Positions 15,196 through 24,696 are shown, counted from the first letter of the stretch. The stretch: 64,000 bases of DNA from Cellulomonas terrae (GCF_007990265.1 NZ_BJWH01000022.1:1-64000), one strand, 5' to 3'. Made by a program: numbers and translations. Notes: generated by a model from the sequence alone, not told the origin.

Positions 15196-18100
15196 TCAGC
15201 GCTGCACGGTCAGCGTGTGCGCGGTCACCGTCGGCAGGTAGCCGCCGTTGCCCGTGTAGTACGCGATGACGACGCTGGACCGCTGCGCCGCCGGCAGGGT
15301 CACCGTGGCGGTGCCGTCGGTGAGCGGCACGGTCGCCACCCGCTGCAGACCCACGGTGAACGTCACCGAACCGGTCGGCACCGGAGCACCCGAGAGCGCG
15401 ACGGCGACCTTCGCCTTCGCACCCTTGGCCACGGTCCAGGAGTCCGCCGAGAGCGTCGCCCTGGTCGTCGCGTGGGTCACCCGGTACGACCGCTGCGTCT
15501 GCGAGCCCGTGACGTCCGCGCTGCCCGCGTACACGGCGGTCAGCTGGTGCGTCCCCGCGGCGAGGTCCGCCGGGAGGGCGATGGTCGCGGTGCCCTTGAG
15601 CCCGTTCACGACGAGCTCGCCCGTGCCGAGCACCTTGCCCTTCTCCTTGATCTCGACCGTGCCCGTCGGCGCGGTCGACGCCCCGGTCACGACGACCGTG
15701 GCCGTGGTGACCGTGCCGAACGGTGCCGAGTTCTTCGACAGCGTGAGGGCCGTCGTCGAGCCCGACTTCTTGACGTCGACCGGGACGACCGCCGACGTGG
15801 ACGGTGCGTACAGCCCGCTGTCCGGCGTGAAGGTCGCGCTCAGGGAGTGCGCCCCCGCCCCGAGCCTGACCTTCGCGGTCGCCTTGCCGGCCGTGACGGC
15901 CGCCGAGCCGATCTCGGTCTGCCCGTCGTGGAACGTCACCGTGCCCGTGGCCTCGGCCGGGGCGACCGTGGCCGTGAGCGTGAGCTCCTGGCCGGCCTTC
16001 TTGCCGCCCGTGACCGCGAGCGTCGTGGTCGTCGGCGTCGCCGCCGGGACCGTGACGTCGACGACCTGCACGCGGGACACCGTGTCGGCGTTCAGGTGCT
16101 GGAACACCAGCAGCTGACTGTCGGCAGCACCCGTGCCCTTGTGGACCGGGATGGTGACGCCGTCGTCGCCGAGCGAGGAGAACGAGCCCGGGATGTCGTT
16201 GTCGAACCAGAACGGCGGGTCGTACGGGTTCACCGTGAACGACTCGGCCGTGTCGAGCAGCCCGGAGTCGGCCTGCGCGTACTCGGAGTACGTCGACACG
16301 GAGACGGTCGGGGTGGCCCCGACCGGGATGTCGACCCACTCGAGCCCGATCGGGGCGACCAGGACGTTGCTGTCGAACACGCCCGAGTCGACGCTGCCGG
16401 AGAACCCGTTGATGAGCTGGACGTCGAGGTTCTCGCCGGTGTCGTAGTCGAACGTCGCAGCGATCGTCACGTCGGCGTCGGCGTTGTACTTCTGGACGAC
16501 CGTCTCCAGGTCGTACGCGCCGTCACCGTCGATGTCGATGTCGATGACGGGGATCACGTAGCGGCCCAGCGTGGCCCACTCCCCGTCGGTGGCGATGCCG
16601 ATGCCGAGCAGGCCCGTGGTCGGGTCGCCGCCGGCTGCGGCGACCGCGGGTGCCGTCGAGGCCCAGCCGACGTACCGGATGTCACCGGCGGCGATCGCCG
16701 ACGGCGAGGTGACGAGCCCCGGGGTGCTCTCGAGCTTGGGGCTCGTCGCGCCGAGGTTCAGCGGGGTGGTCAGGGAGAACCAGCCACCCGAGGCGACCCC
16801 GCGACCGGAGATCGCGAGGTCCGCCGTCGCAGCGGCGGCGTCGGCGAAGGCGACCGGGGAGGCCGTCAGGTCGGAGACCAGCCGCGGTGCCGCCTGCAGC
16901 GGGACGCGCAGCTCCGAGGAGCCGGAGGTCAGGACCAGGCGGCCCGAGACCTGGGCGACGTAGTCGCGCGGCACGCCCATCTGGACCTCGGCCGACGTCG
17001 GGTCGAGCTCGCGCTCGAGCGTCGCCGGGTCGGCCGTGAGCGTGAGGGTCACGACCGCGGACTTCCCGGGTGCCAGGGTGATCGACGCCGGGGAGGCCGT
17101 GATGGTGGCCCCGCCCGCGGTCGACGCGCTCGACACCGAGGTGGTGTACCGCTGGCTCGTCGTGCCGAAGTTCTTCACCGTGACGGTCTTCTTGGCGACG
17201 ACCGTCGTGTCACCCACCGGCACGACACCCCAGGTGACCGAGGTCTGCTCGGGGTCCTGCGTGTTGTAGGCGATGACGTTGGTGTTGACCGCGTCGAACG
17301 CGTCGACGCGACCGGAACCGACGCGCTCCGGACCGTAGGCCGTACCGGTCCCGCCGGGACCCGTCCAGATGTCGTGCGTCGCGGTGTTCACCACGGCGGC
17401 CTTGACCTGCTCGGCCTCCCAGCTGGGGTGGGCCGCGCGGACCAGGGCGGCGATGCCCGCGACGTGCGGGGCCGACATCGACGTACCGGACAGGGAGCTC
17501 GGCTCGTTGCCGGCACCCGAGGCGGCGGACAGGATCTGCGTGCCGGGAGCGGCGACGTCGGGCTTGCTGTGGCCGAGGGAGCCGTGCACGCCGCGCGACG
17601 AGCCCGAGTTGAGCATGTCGCCTGCGATGTCCTCGACGACCGTGCCGGCCAGGCCGGGGCCGATGTGGGCGGTCAGGGTGCCCGCCAGGATCTCCGGGAG
17701 CAGCCGGTCCGTCGTGGCGGCGGTCATCTGGAAGCCGGGGATGGCGGCGTTGCCGGAGATGCCGGCCGGGAACGGGGTCAGCTCCGTGGGCAGCAGCACG
17801 CCGACCGCACCGGCGGCCGTCGCGTTGTTGAAGCGGACGACCGAGCCGCAGCGCCGGGTGGTGTCGTCGTCGTTCCACCAGAGGTAGGCGATCTTGCCGG
17901 CGACGGCGGCCGCCTGTGCGGCGGTGAACGTCGTGCAGCCGTCGAAGTTGCTGCCGGGGTTGCCGACCGGTGCGGTGACGTCCGCGCCGCCGTAGGCGAC
18001 CGAGTTCTGGCCGGAGTGGAGCCCGACGAGCGCCGGGTTCGTCGCCGCGGTGACCTCCATGCCGTCGTACGTCTGCGGGGCGCCGACGGAGTTCGCGACG

Positions 18101-19326
18101 GTCAGGGCGCTCGCGGAGCTGCCCGGGCTGCCGCCGATGTCGGTGATGTCGCCCTCGTTGCCCGACGACATGACCATCACGGTGCCGAGCGCCACCAGCG
18201 CGTCGATCAGCAGGTTGTCCGGGTCGTCGGCAGGGGCGCCCGCCGCGCCGAGCGACATGTTGACCACGTCGAGCCGGTCGCTCAGGTCGCCGTCCGCGTT
18301 CGGGTCCGCGGCGCGGTCGAGCGCGAGGGACGTCAGGTTGGTCGAGCCGCCGATGTCGCCGAACACCTTGAGCACGAAGATCCCGGCGTCGGGTGCGGTG
18401 CCGGGGCCGACCATCCAGTCGGACACGTCGGTCAGGCCGCTGTAGTCGCCGTCGAACGTGGTGCCGTCGGGCAGGACGCCGTAGCCGGCGGCGGTGCCGG
18501 ACACGTGCGTGCCGTGGCCGCTGTTGCCGGACAGGTAGGTGGCGTCGATCGGGTTCTCGTCGGGAGCCGGGACGGGGGATGCACCCTCGATGTCGTCGCT
18601 CGCGCTGTACAGGGCTCCGGCGAAGTCGTACCCGCCGATGAACTTGGCCGGGTCGTAGAGGCCTGCGGGGACCGAGCCGGAGCCGTCCTCGCCGTAGGCC
18701 TCCTCGTACGCCTCCACCGTGCCGGGGCCGCCGAAGTCGGCGTGCGTGTAGTCGAGACCGGTGTCGACGACGCCGATCCGGACGCCCTCACCGGTCTGGC
18801 CGGTGTCCTGCCACACCTTCAGCGCACGCGTGAACTCGACGTTGTGCGCGTTCGTGGCGGTCTTCGGGGTGACGCGGTAGATGGCGACCACGTCAGGGGA
18901 CTCCGCCAGCGCACGGACCTGCTCGGCGTCGCCGGTGACCAGCGTGCCCGCGACGAGGTTGGTGAGCGTCGCGATCTGCTTCGGGGCGGCCGAGGCGGAG
19001 CGGGCGGTGGCCTGCTGCGGGACGACCTCGTCGGCGAGGGCCTCGGTGTCGGCGGCGGCCTCCTTGACCTCGGCGGGCGTGCCGCCGTCGGCCGTGACCT
19101 CGCTGCCGGACTTCGCGTCGAGCTGGACGAAGGCGGTGACCGTGCCGCGGGCCCCGACCAGGTCGCGCGCGAGCTTGGCGTCGAGGCGACCGTCGATCGC
19201 CCTCGCGTCACCCGCGGTGGGACCGTCGGGCGGTGGTGCCGCCGATGCGCCGCCGGCGCCGAGTAACGCGGTGGTGACCGCGACGGACAAGGCGGTGACT
19301 GCGGCGAGGACGGGTCGACGTGGCAT
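15196..19326 (-). CDS. Secreted subtilisin-like (S8) serine protease with PA and Ig-like domains
   Basis: 1376 aa. Signal peptide with ASA-APPP cleavage near residue 29, an I9-type propeptide, then the S8 domain with Asp188 (VVDTGLDYTH), His271 (GHGTHVSG) and Ser616 (LSGTSMSAPH). A protease-associated insert lies between His and Ser (about 425-555). After the catalytic domain come Fn3-like beta regions and three Ig-like repeats in the last 260 residues, each with a TVTFHDG / GTVEIKEKG / GSVTFTVG type strand. It degrades extracellular protein. ATG 19326 has AGGGA 9-10 nt upstream; ATG 19359 is an alternative giving an unlikely signal peptide. Monocistronic, with its own terminator. Confidence 0.92.
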   Translation of the reverse strand: MPRRPVLAAVTALSVAVTTALLGAGGASAAPPPDGPTAGDARAIDGRLDAKLARDLVGARGTVTAFVQLDAKSGSEVTADGGTPAEVKEAAADTEALADEVVPQQATARSASAAPKQIATLTNLVAGTLVTGDAEQVRALAESPDVVAIYRVTPKTATNAHNVEFTRALKVWQDTGQTGEGVRIGVVDTGLDYTHADFGGPGTVEAYEEAYGEDGSGSVPAGLYDPAKFIGGYDFAGALYSASDDIEGASPVPAPDENPIDATYLSGNSGHGTHVSGTAAGYGVLPDGTTFDGDYSGLTDVSDWMVGPGTAPDAGIFVLKVFGDIGGSTNLTSLALDRAADPNADGDLSDRLDVVNMSLGAAGAPADDPDNLLIDALVALGTVMVMSSGNEGDITDIGGSPGSSASALTVANSVGAPQTYDGMEVTAATNPALVGLHSGQNSVAYGGADVTAPVGNPGSNFDGCTTFTAAQAAAVAGKIAYLWWNDDDTTRRCGSVVRFNNATAAGAVGVLLPTELTPFPAGISGNAAIPGFQMTAATTDRLLPEILAGTLTAHIGPGLAGTVVEDIAGDMLNSGSSRGVHGSLGHSKPDVAAPGTQILSAASGAGNEPSSLSGTSMSAPHVAGIAALVRAAHPSWEAEQVKAAVVNTATHDIWTGPGGTGTAYGPERVGSGRVDAFDAVNTNVIAYNTQDPEQTSVTWGVVPVGDTTVVAKKTVTVKNFGTTSQRYTTSVSSASTAGGATITASPASITLAPGKSAVVTLTLTADPATLERELDPTSAEVQMGVPRDYVAQVSGRLVLTSGSSELRVPLQAAPRLVSDLTASPVAFADAAAATADLAISGRGVASGGWFSLTTPLNLGATSPKLESTPGLVTSPSAIAAGDIRYVGWASTAPAVAAAGGDPTTGLLGIGIATDGEWATLGRYVIPVIDIDIDGDGAYDLETVVQKYNADADVTIAATFDYDTGENLDVQLINGFSGSVDSGVFDSNVLVAPIGLEWVDIPVGATPTVSVSTYSEYAQADSGLLDTAESFTVNPYDPPFWFDNDIPGSFSSLGDDGVTIPVHKGTGAADSQLLVFQHLNADTVSRVQVVDVTVPAATPTTTTLAVTGGKKAGQELTLTATVAPAEATGTVTFHDGQTEIGSAAVTAGKATAKVRLGAGAHSLSATFTPDSGLYAPSTSAVVPVDVKKSGSTTALTLSKNSAPFGTVTTATVVVTGASTAPTGTVEIKEKGKVLGTGELVVNGLKGTATIALPADLAAGTHQLTAVYAGSADVTGSQTQRSYRVTHATTRATLSADSWTVAKGAKAKVAVALSGAPVPTGSVTFTVGLQRVATVPLTDGTATVTLPAAQRSSVVIAYYTGNGGYLPTVTAHTLTVQR

Positions 19327-19373
19327 GTGCGCATCCCTGGCTTCGAGGAGGATCGACATGCGTGCACCGGATC

Positions 19374-19387
19374 GTGACGGTAGTCAC
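19374..19387. promoter_or_regulatory. Dyad GTGAC-N4-GTCAC upstream of the S8 protease
   Basis: Perfect 5-bp half sites separated by 4 bp, about 50 bp before the protease start; a possible operator. Confidence 0.35.
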
Positions 19388-19479
19388 ACGCAGGCGCACG
19401 CTCGGTGCACGTTACTGGCAGGTACGGCATTCGTCACCTTCTGGCGAATTGGACGCTTCGCGAGGTCCTGCCGCCGCCG

Positions 19480-20064
19480 TCAGCGCAGGGGGACGAAGGT
19501 GTACGAGCCGTGCGTGGTGACACGCGTCTGGCCTGCGGTGCGCTCCACGAGGTGCATCGTCGACCGGACGGGGATCACCATCCGGCCCCCTTCGGCGAGC
19601 TGGTCCACGAGGACGTCCGGCAGCGACCTCGGCGACGCCGACACGAGGATCCGGTCCCACCCGCCGTCCACCGGTCGCCCGAGGGCACCGGGCGTCGCCG
19701 GTTCGATGCGTGCCCACGGCAGGTCGCAGGCGGCGAGGTTCGCCGCCCCCCACACGGCGAGCTCGGGGTCCAGCTCCAGCCCGAGCACGACGCCGTCGGG
19801 TCCGACGAGCCGCGCGAGCAGCGCCGTCGTCCAGCCCGAGCCGGAGCCGACGTCCAGGACGCGCGCGCCGACCGGCACCTGGAGGAGCCGGAGCATCGCC
19901 GCGACGGTGCTCGGCTGCGAGCTCGTCTGCCCGTGCCACAGCGGCAGCGGCTGGTCCTCGTGCGCGCGGGCGCGCTGCTCGGCGGGCAGGAAGCGCTCGC
20001 GCGCGAGGACGCGCATCGCGTCGGTCACGTCGGCCGCGCGCGTCGGATCAGCACCCTCGTGCAC
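19480..20064 (-). CDS. pcm: Protein-L-isoaspartate O-methyltransferase-like
   Basis: 194 aa, close to the family length. The SAM-binding motif is VLDVGSGSGWTTALLARLVG; the preceding WHGQTSSQPSTVAAML matches the PCMT substrate loop (usually GQTISQP), and VSASPRSLPDVLVDQLAEGGRMVIPV is the family's C-terminal motif, with SAS replacing the usual TAA/TAG. It methylates damaged isoaspartyl residues for repair. GTG 20064 has no SD, but TAGGCT ends 6 nt before it. Divergent from the GMC oxidoreductase. Confidence 0.88.
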   Translation of the reverse strand: MHEGADPTRAADVTDAMRVLARERFLPAEQRARAHEDQPLPLWHGQTSSQPSTVAAMLRLLQVPVGARVLDVGSGSGWTTALLARLVGPDGVVLGLELDPELAVWGAANLAACDLPWARIEPATPGALGRPVDGGWDRILVSASPRSLPDVLVDQLAEGGRMVIPVRSTMHLVERTAGQTRVTTHGSYTFVPLR

Positions 20065-20070
20065 AGGTCG

Positions 20071-20080
20071 AGCCTACGAT
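20071..20080. promoter_or_regulatory. Overlapping divergent -10 elements (pcm and GMC oxidoreductase)
   Basis: Minus strand TAGGCT (20071-20076) ends 6 nt before the pcm GTG, consistent with a leaderless start. Plus strand TACGAT (20075-20080) would start a short leader for the GMC gene at about 20087. The two hexamers share 2 bp, so polymerases would compete. Confidence 0.5.
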
Positions 20081-20106
20081 CGGCCCACCTGTCCGAGGGA
20101 GGTGCT

Positions 20107-21795
20107 GTGGCCGAGTACGACGTCGTGGTCGTCGGGTCCGGGTTCGGCGGGTCCGTGGCCGCGCTGCGCCTCGTCGAGAAGGGCTACCGCGTCCTGGTGC
20201 TCGAGGCGGGCCGACGGTTCACCGACGAGACCCTGCCCCGCACGTCGTGGGACGTCAGCCGGTTCCTCTGGGCACCGCGCCTGGGCTGGCTCGGCCTCCA
20301 GCGGATCCACGTGCTGCCCGACGTCGTGGTGCTGGCGGGCGCGGGCGTCGGCGGCGGGTCGCTCAACTACGCGAACACCCTCTACCGGCCGGCGTCCGAC
20401 GCGTTCTACCGGGACCCCCAGTGGGCGGGCATCACCGACTGGCGCGCGGAGCTGACACCGTTCTACGACCAGGCGAGCCGCATGCTCGGCGTCGTCGACA
20501 ACCCCACCACCACGCCCGCCGACGAGGTCGTGCGCAGGACCGCCGAGGACCTGGGCGTCGGGCACACGTTCCGGCTCGCCCCCGTGGGCGTGGTGTTCGG
20601 GACGCCCGGCGCGGTGGTGCCGGACCCGTTCTTCGGGGGTGCCGGGCCGGCGCGGCGCGGGTGCCTCGAGTGCGGCGAGTGCATGACGGGCTGCCGGCAC
20701 GGCGCGAAGAACACCCTGCCGACGAACTACCTGTACCTGGCGGAGCGGGCGGGCGCGCGCGTGGTCGCGGAGACGACCGTGACCTCGGTCCGGCCGCGCG
20801 GGCAGGAGTGGGAGGTCGCGACGACCCGGACCGGGCGGCGGGGCGGCGACCGGACGGTGACGGCCGGTCAGGTGGTGCTCGCCGCGGGGACCTGGGGCAC
20901 GCAGGAGCTCCTGCACCGGCTGAAGGCGGACGGCACGCTGCCCGGTCTGTCCGACCGGCTCGGCGTGCTGACCCGCACCAACAGCGAGTCTCTCGGCGGG
21001 GCGGCGACCCGGTGGCGCGGCCGGCGACGACGACCCGACATGACCCGCGGCGTCGCCATCACGTCGTCGGTGCACCTCGACGACCACACCCACCTCGAAC
21101 CGGTGCGGTACGGGCGGGGGTCGCAGCTCATGGGCCTGCTGAGCACGGTGCTCACCGACGGCGGCGGGCGCGTACCCCGGCCGGTGCGCTGGCTGGGCAC
21201 CGTCCTGCGGCACCCGGGACAGGTCGCCTCGATCGTGCTCGGGCTGGGCAGCTGGTCCCAGCGCACCGTCATCGGGCTCGTCATGCAGACCGGCGCGGCC
21301 TCGATCACGGTGCGTCCGCGGCGGACCTGGCGCGGCACCACCCGGTTGACGTCCACCCCTGGCGAGGGCGAGCCCAACCCGACGTGGATCCCCGCGGCGA
21401 ACGCCGCCTACCGGCGGATGGCCGTCCACCTCGGGGGTTTTGCGGCGAGCAGCCTGGGCGAGGTCGCCGACGTGCCGATGACGGCGCACTTCCTGGGCGG
21501 CTGCACGATCGGCAGGTCCGCCGCCGACGGTGTGGTCGACCCGTACCACCGGGTCTTCGGGTATCCCGGGCTGCACGTCGTCGACGGGTCGACGGTCTCG
21601 GCGAACCTCGGGGTCAACCCGTCGCTGACCATCACCGCGCAGGCCGAGCGCGCACTCGCGCTCTGGCCCAACGTGGGTGAGCCCGATCCGCGGCCGGCGC
21701 CGGGGGAGCCGTACGTCCGGCTGGCGCCCGTGCGTCCCGTGCGTCCGGCGGTGCCCGCGTGGGCGCCCGGGGCGCTGCGGCTGACGGTCCTCTAG
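20107..21795 (+). CDS. GMC-family FAD oxidoreductase (cholesterol oxidase-like)
   Basis: 562 aa. The FAD-binding Rossmann motif VVVGSGFGGSVAALRL opens the protein, AGAGVGGGSLNYANTL is the flavin-contact loop, and the C-terminal HFLGGCTIG ... VVDGSTVSANLGVNPSLTITAQAERA carries the GMC signature. A four-cysteine segment CLECGECMTGCRHGAKNTL interrupts the substrate domain, as in a subset of uncharacterised GMC enzymes. It likely oxidises an alcohol or sterol-like substrate; no signal peptide is present. GGAGG (20098-20102) precedes GTG 20107. The stop shares CTAG with the convergent HTH gene. Confidence 0.85.
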   Translation: MAEYDVVVVGSGFGGSVAALRLVEKGYRVLVLEAGRRFTDETLPRTSWDVSRFLWAPRLGWLGLQRIHVLPDVVVLAGAGVGGGSLNYANTLYRPASDAFYRDPQWAGITDWRAELTPFYDQASRMLGVVDNPTTTPADEVVRRTAEDLGVGHTFRLAPVGVVFGTPGAVVPDPFFGGAGPARRGCLECGECMTGCRHGAKNTLPTNYLYLAERAGARVVAETTVTSVRPRGQEWEVATTRTGRRGGDRTVTAGQVVLAAGTWGTQELLHRLKADGTLPGLSDRLGVLTRTNSESLGGAATRWRGRRRRPDMTRGVAITSSVHLDDHTHLEPVRYGRGSQLMGLLSTVLTDGGGRVPRPVRWLGTVLRHPGQVASIVLGLGSWSQRTVIGLVMQTGAASITVRPRRTWRGTTRLTSTPGEGEPNPTWIPAANAAYRRMAVHLGGFAASSLGEVADVPMTAHFLGGCTIGRSAADGVVDPYHRVFGYPGLHVVDGSTVSANLGVNPSLTITAQAERALALWPNVGEPDPRPAPGEPYVRLAPVRPVRPAVPAWAPGALRLTVL

Positions 21796-22118
21796 CTGCT
21801 GCTCGACCGTGCGGCGGCGACGACGGGGATCATCCCGGTGCGCGGCACGTCGGCTGCGGACGCCGCCGGGACGAACTTCGGCTTGCGTCCGGGGCGTCCT
21901 CGCTCGCGGCGCATCTCGATGCCCTCGAGCGTCGTCGCGCGCCACACGGCGCCGCCGTTGAGCCGTCCGTCCGGCTGCGGGAGCCACGGCACCTTGCGGG
22001 AGAGCCAGACGCGGATGGTGGCGTGCTCGACCCCGAGCCGCTCGGCCAGCCGGGCGATGTCGTAGAGGTCGTCGAGACCGCGTGGGTGGGGTGTCTCGGA
22101 CGGCAGTTCAGGGGCCAC
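21792..22118 (-). CDS. Small helix-turn-helix DNA-binding protein
   Basis: 108 aa with an N-terminal HTH (LYDIARLAERLGVEHATIRVWLSRKVPWLPQPDGRLNGGAVWR) of the MerR/excisionase type: helix-turn-helix followed by a wing and a tryptophan. The C-terminal half is basic (RRERGRPGRKPKF), which may add non-specific DNA contact. It is divergent from the secreted M15 peptidase gene and may regulate it (inference). GTG 22118 lacks an SD; TACGAT ends 6 nt before it. Confidence 0.75.
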   Translation of the reverse strand: MAPELPSETPHPRGLDDLYDIARLAERLGVEHATIRVWLSRKVPWLPQPDGRLNGGAVWRATTLEGIEMRRERGRPGRKPKFVPAASAADVPRTGMIPVVAAARSSSS

Positions 22119-22124
22119 GACGGA

Positions 22125-22130
22125 ATCGTA
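22125..22130 (-). promoter_or_regulatory. Candidate leaderless -10 element of the HTH gene
   Basis: Minus strand TACGAT, 6 nt, then GTG 22118. Confidence 0.5.
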
Positions 22131-22233
22131 TCCGGCCGAACCTATGAATTATGTGACGAAGCCGTAACGGAATCCTCACGAGATCTCCCCCGCCCAGAGG
22201 GCTCAAGTGTCCTGGACGGCCGTCCGATGAACT

Positions 22234-22239
22234 TAACGT
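22234..22239 (+). promoter_or_regulatory. Candidate leaderless -10 element of the secreted M15 peptidase
   Basis: TAACGT is followed by 7 nt and GTG 22247. This pattern favours 22247 over the in-frame GTG at 22238, which lies inside the hexamer. Confidence 0.45.
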
Positions 22240-22246
22240 GTTACGC

Positions 22247-23467
22247 GTGAGTTACAAGATTCCGTTCCGAGGTCGGCCCGCGAGTGGTCGCCACGCCGCG
22301 GCGCGCCCTGCGCCCACGCGTGCAGCCACTCATCCCGCCCGCCTCGCACAGGGTGGGGTGGTCGCGGCGCTCGCCATGAGCATGTGCGTCATGGTCACCG
22401 TGTCCGCGACCGCCGGCGACGGTGGGAGCGCGCTCATCCCCACCGCGCTGGTGCCCGGTGCGGTCCAGGTGGAGCGCGCCCGCGCCGGTGCCGTCGACGT
22501 CGCCGCCGACGCGATCGAGGTCGCCCAGACCGTCCAGGCCGAGGGCGCCCAGGTCGCCATCGACGCCGCGCAGCTCGAGGCCCTCGAGGCCGCGACCGCC
22601 CGACTGGACGAGCTGCTGGTCGAGGCCACGGGCGAGGAGCCCGACCTCGACCGGGACCCCGCCACCTCCCGGTCGGCCGAGCGGGCCGCCGCGGACGTCC
22701 CGGCCACCGCCACGGCCCCGGTCCCGGCTCCCGTCGCCGCCGACCCGGCGGCCCCCATCGACCCCGCCTCCGTGTTCGAGCAGACGCCCGCACCGCCCAC
22801 CGTGCCGCTGGTCCCGCCGGCCGCCGGCAAGGAGGACGAGACGACCGCCGAGCTGCGGGAGGCCGTGGCCGCGGTCGCGACCCTCACCAGCACGGTCCGG
22901 CAGAGCGCCGAGGCCAAGCGCGTCGCGGACGCCGCCGCCGCAGCGGCCGCCGCGCAGGCCGCCGCCGAGGCAGCCGCAGCCGCCGCCGCGGCGCAGGCCG
23001 CCGCCGACGCCGCCGCCCAGGCCGCAGCCGCCCAGGCAGCCCAGCGGGCAGCCTGGAAGCAGTCCCTCCTCGGGTACTCCAACGGCAAGATCCCGGACTC
23101 CGCCCTCTGCGGCGTCAGCTTCGACGCGTCCGTGCGCCTGCGCTGCGACGCCGCCGAGCAGCTCGACGTCCTCAACGTCGCCTACCGCGCGCAGTTCGGC
23201 TCGAACCTCGTCGTCAACGACTCCTACCGCTCCTACGCCGGCCAGGTCGCGTGCAAGCGCACCAAGGGCTACCTGTGCGCGACGCCCGGGACGTCGAACC
23301 ACGGCAGCGGCATCGCGGTCGACCTCGGCGGCGGCATCGACTCGTTCGGGACGCGGCAGCACCGGTGGATGGCGGCGCACGCCCCCGACCTCCACTGGGA
23401 CCTCCCGTCCTGGGCCACCTGGGGCGGCAGCAAGCCCGAGGCGTGGCACTGGGAGTACACCGGCTGA
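22247..23467 (+). CDS. Secreted M15-type (VanY-like) peptidase with coiled-coil stalk
   Basis: 406 aa. A basic N-terminus and a hydrophobic segment (GVVAALAMSMCVMVTVSATAG) form a long signal peptide or anchor. Residues 80-265 are Ala/Glu/Gln-rich and include an almost pure Ala/Gln/Glu helix, likely a coiled coil. The M15 domain occupies about 275-406, with NDSYRSYAGQ, SNHGSGIAVD and EAWHWEYTG as zinc and catalytic motifs and four Cys likely to form two disulphides. It should cut peptidoglycan stem peptides. No SD precedes the start. Confidence 0.85.
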   Translation: MSYKIPFRGRPASGRHAAARPAPTRAATHPARLAQGGVVAALAMSMCVMVTVSATAGDGGSALIPTALVPGAVQVERARAGAVDVAADAIEVAQTVQAEGAQVAIDAAQLEALEAATARLDELLVEATGEEPDLDRDPATSRSAERAAADVPATATAPVPAPVAADPAAPIDPASVFEQTPAPPTVPLVPPAAGKEDETTAELREAVAAVATLTSTVRQSAEAKRVADAAAAAAAAQAAAEAAAAAAAAQAAADAAAQAAAAQAAQRAAWKQSLLGYSNGKIPDSALCGVSFDASVRLRCDAAEQLDVLNVAYRAQFGSNLVVNDSYRSYAGQVACKRTKGYLCATPGTSNHGSGIAVDLGGGIDSFGTRQHRWMAAHAPDLHWDLPSWATWGGSKPEAWHWEYTG

Positions 23468-23510
23468 TCCCGGACTGTGCACAGATCGGTCCGCACCCGC
23501 CTCGCGGCCC

Positions 23511-23516
23511 TACGAT
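23511..23516 (+). promoter_or_regulatory. Candidate leaderless -10 element of the LAL-like ATPase
   Basis: TACGAT followed by 7 nt and ATG 23524; no SD in the gap. Confidence 0.5.
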
Positions 23517-23523
23517 CGGGCGC

Positions 23524-24696
23524 ATGAGCACCTCGGCCGAGCCGGGGCGGACATGGCCTCTCGTCGGCCGTGCCGCCGAGCTCGACGACCTCGACGACCT
23601 GCTGTCGACGGCTGCCGACGGGGTTGGTGTGACCGTCCTCCTCGAGGGCGAGGCCGGGGTCGGGAAGACCAGCCTGGTCGACGCCCTGCGCGGCTCCGCG
23701 CGGCTCCTCGACGTCGAGCTGCGCGCCGCCCAGGCCACGGCCGTGCGGGGCTGGCCGTTCGCGCTCCTGTCGGACGCGCTCCTCGTGCGGTCGCCCGCCG
23801 CCGGAGGTCACGGCCCGGGGCGCAGTCCCGTCGAGACCGAGCTGGCGGACCTGCTGGACGCGATGTACGCCGACCCGGCGAGCTCGGGCGCCCGGTACGA
23901 CCGGGCGGCGGAGCTGTTCGCCGCCCTCCTGCGGCGCCACGGCGACCTCCGGCCGTGGGCCCTCGTGCTCGAGGACGTGCACGAGGCCGACGCCCCGTCG
24001 CTCGCGGTGCTCCTCCAGCTGGCGCGGGAGGGTGCGGTGCCGCGGGCGCTCGTGGTGCTCACGATGCGTCCGGTCCCGTACCGCCCCGAGCTGGCGGAGC
24101 TCGTGGCCGCGTGGACCCGCGCCGGAGCCCGGTACCTGGAGCTGCGGCCCCTGAACGCGCGCGCGACCGTCGAGCTGGCCGAGAACCTCGTCGGCGGGCC
24201 CGTCGGACCGTCGCTGCGTGGCACGCTCGCGACCACGGGCGGCAACCCGCGGCTGATCGCCGACGTCGTGCGCACCGCCCGGGCCGCGGGTGCGCTGGTC
24301 GCCTCGGACGGCGTGCTCGACTCGACCGGCACCCGCTGGATGTCCCCGCTCGACGACGTGGTCCGCCGTCGTGTCGAGTACCTCGGCGCCGACGTGCTCG
24401 CCCTGCTCGGCCAGGCCTCCGTGCTGGGCACGTCCTTCGTCATCGCCGACCTCGCCTCGCTGGCCGGCGACCCGGTCGCGGACTGCTGGCGCACCCTGCG
24501 CCACGGACTGGCCGCCGGTGTGGTCCGGGCGCGCGGCGACCGCCTCGTGTTCGGGCACGACCTGGTGCGCGAGGCCCTCTACAACGGCCTCGACCCTGAC
24601 GAGCGGCGCACCCTGCACGCTCGGGCAGCATGGGCCCTGCGACAGGCCGGAGCGCCCAACCAGATCGTCACCGGGCACCTGGAACGCGCGCGCTGA
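23524..24696 (+). CDS. LAL-like AAA ATPase without HTH
   Basis: 390 aa, aligning with the N-terminal ATPase of LuxR-LAL regulators: LVGRAAELDDLDDLL, Walker A EGEAGVGKTS, Walker B WALVLEDVHEADAPSLAVLL, sensor-like VVLTMRPVPYRPEL and the winged region ending in LVFGHDLVREALYNGL. The protein stops just after this segment (AGAPNQIVTGHLERAR), where full-length relatives continue with TPR repeats and a LuxR HTH. No open HTH remnant follows; OsmC begins 64 nt later. It is either a natural short signalling ATPase or a gene truncated at its 3' end. Confidence 0.8.
   Translation: MSTSAEPGRTWPLVGRAAELDDLDDLLSTAADGVGVTVLLEGEAGVGKTSLVDALRGSARLLDVELRAAQATAVRGWPFALLSDALLVRSPAAGGHGPGRSPVETELADLLDAMYADPASSGARYDRAAELFAALLRRHGDLRPWALVLEDVHEADAPSLAVLLQLAREGAVPRALVVLTMRPVPYRPELAELVAAWTRAGARYLELRPLNARATVELAENLVGGPVGPSLRGTLATTGGNPRLIADVVRTARAAGALVASDGVLDSTGTRWMSPLDDVVRRRVEYLGADVLALLGQASVLGTSFVIADLASLAGDPVADCWRTLRHGLAAGVVRARGDRLVFGHDLVREALYNGLDPDERRTLHARAAWALRQAGAPNQIVTGHLERAR

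Noticed and set aside
15217..19266. A 1349-codon open frame on the plus strand opposite the S8 protease
   Set aside because: Arg-rich low-complexity shadow; the minus strand encodes the complete Asp/His/Ser protease.
22119..22246. c-di-AMP (ydaO) riboswitch before the M15 peptidase
   Set aside because: Only about 125 nt between divergent starts, and no matching conserved segments; a leaderless start explains the region better.
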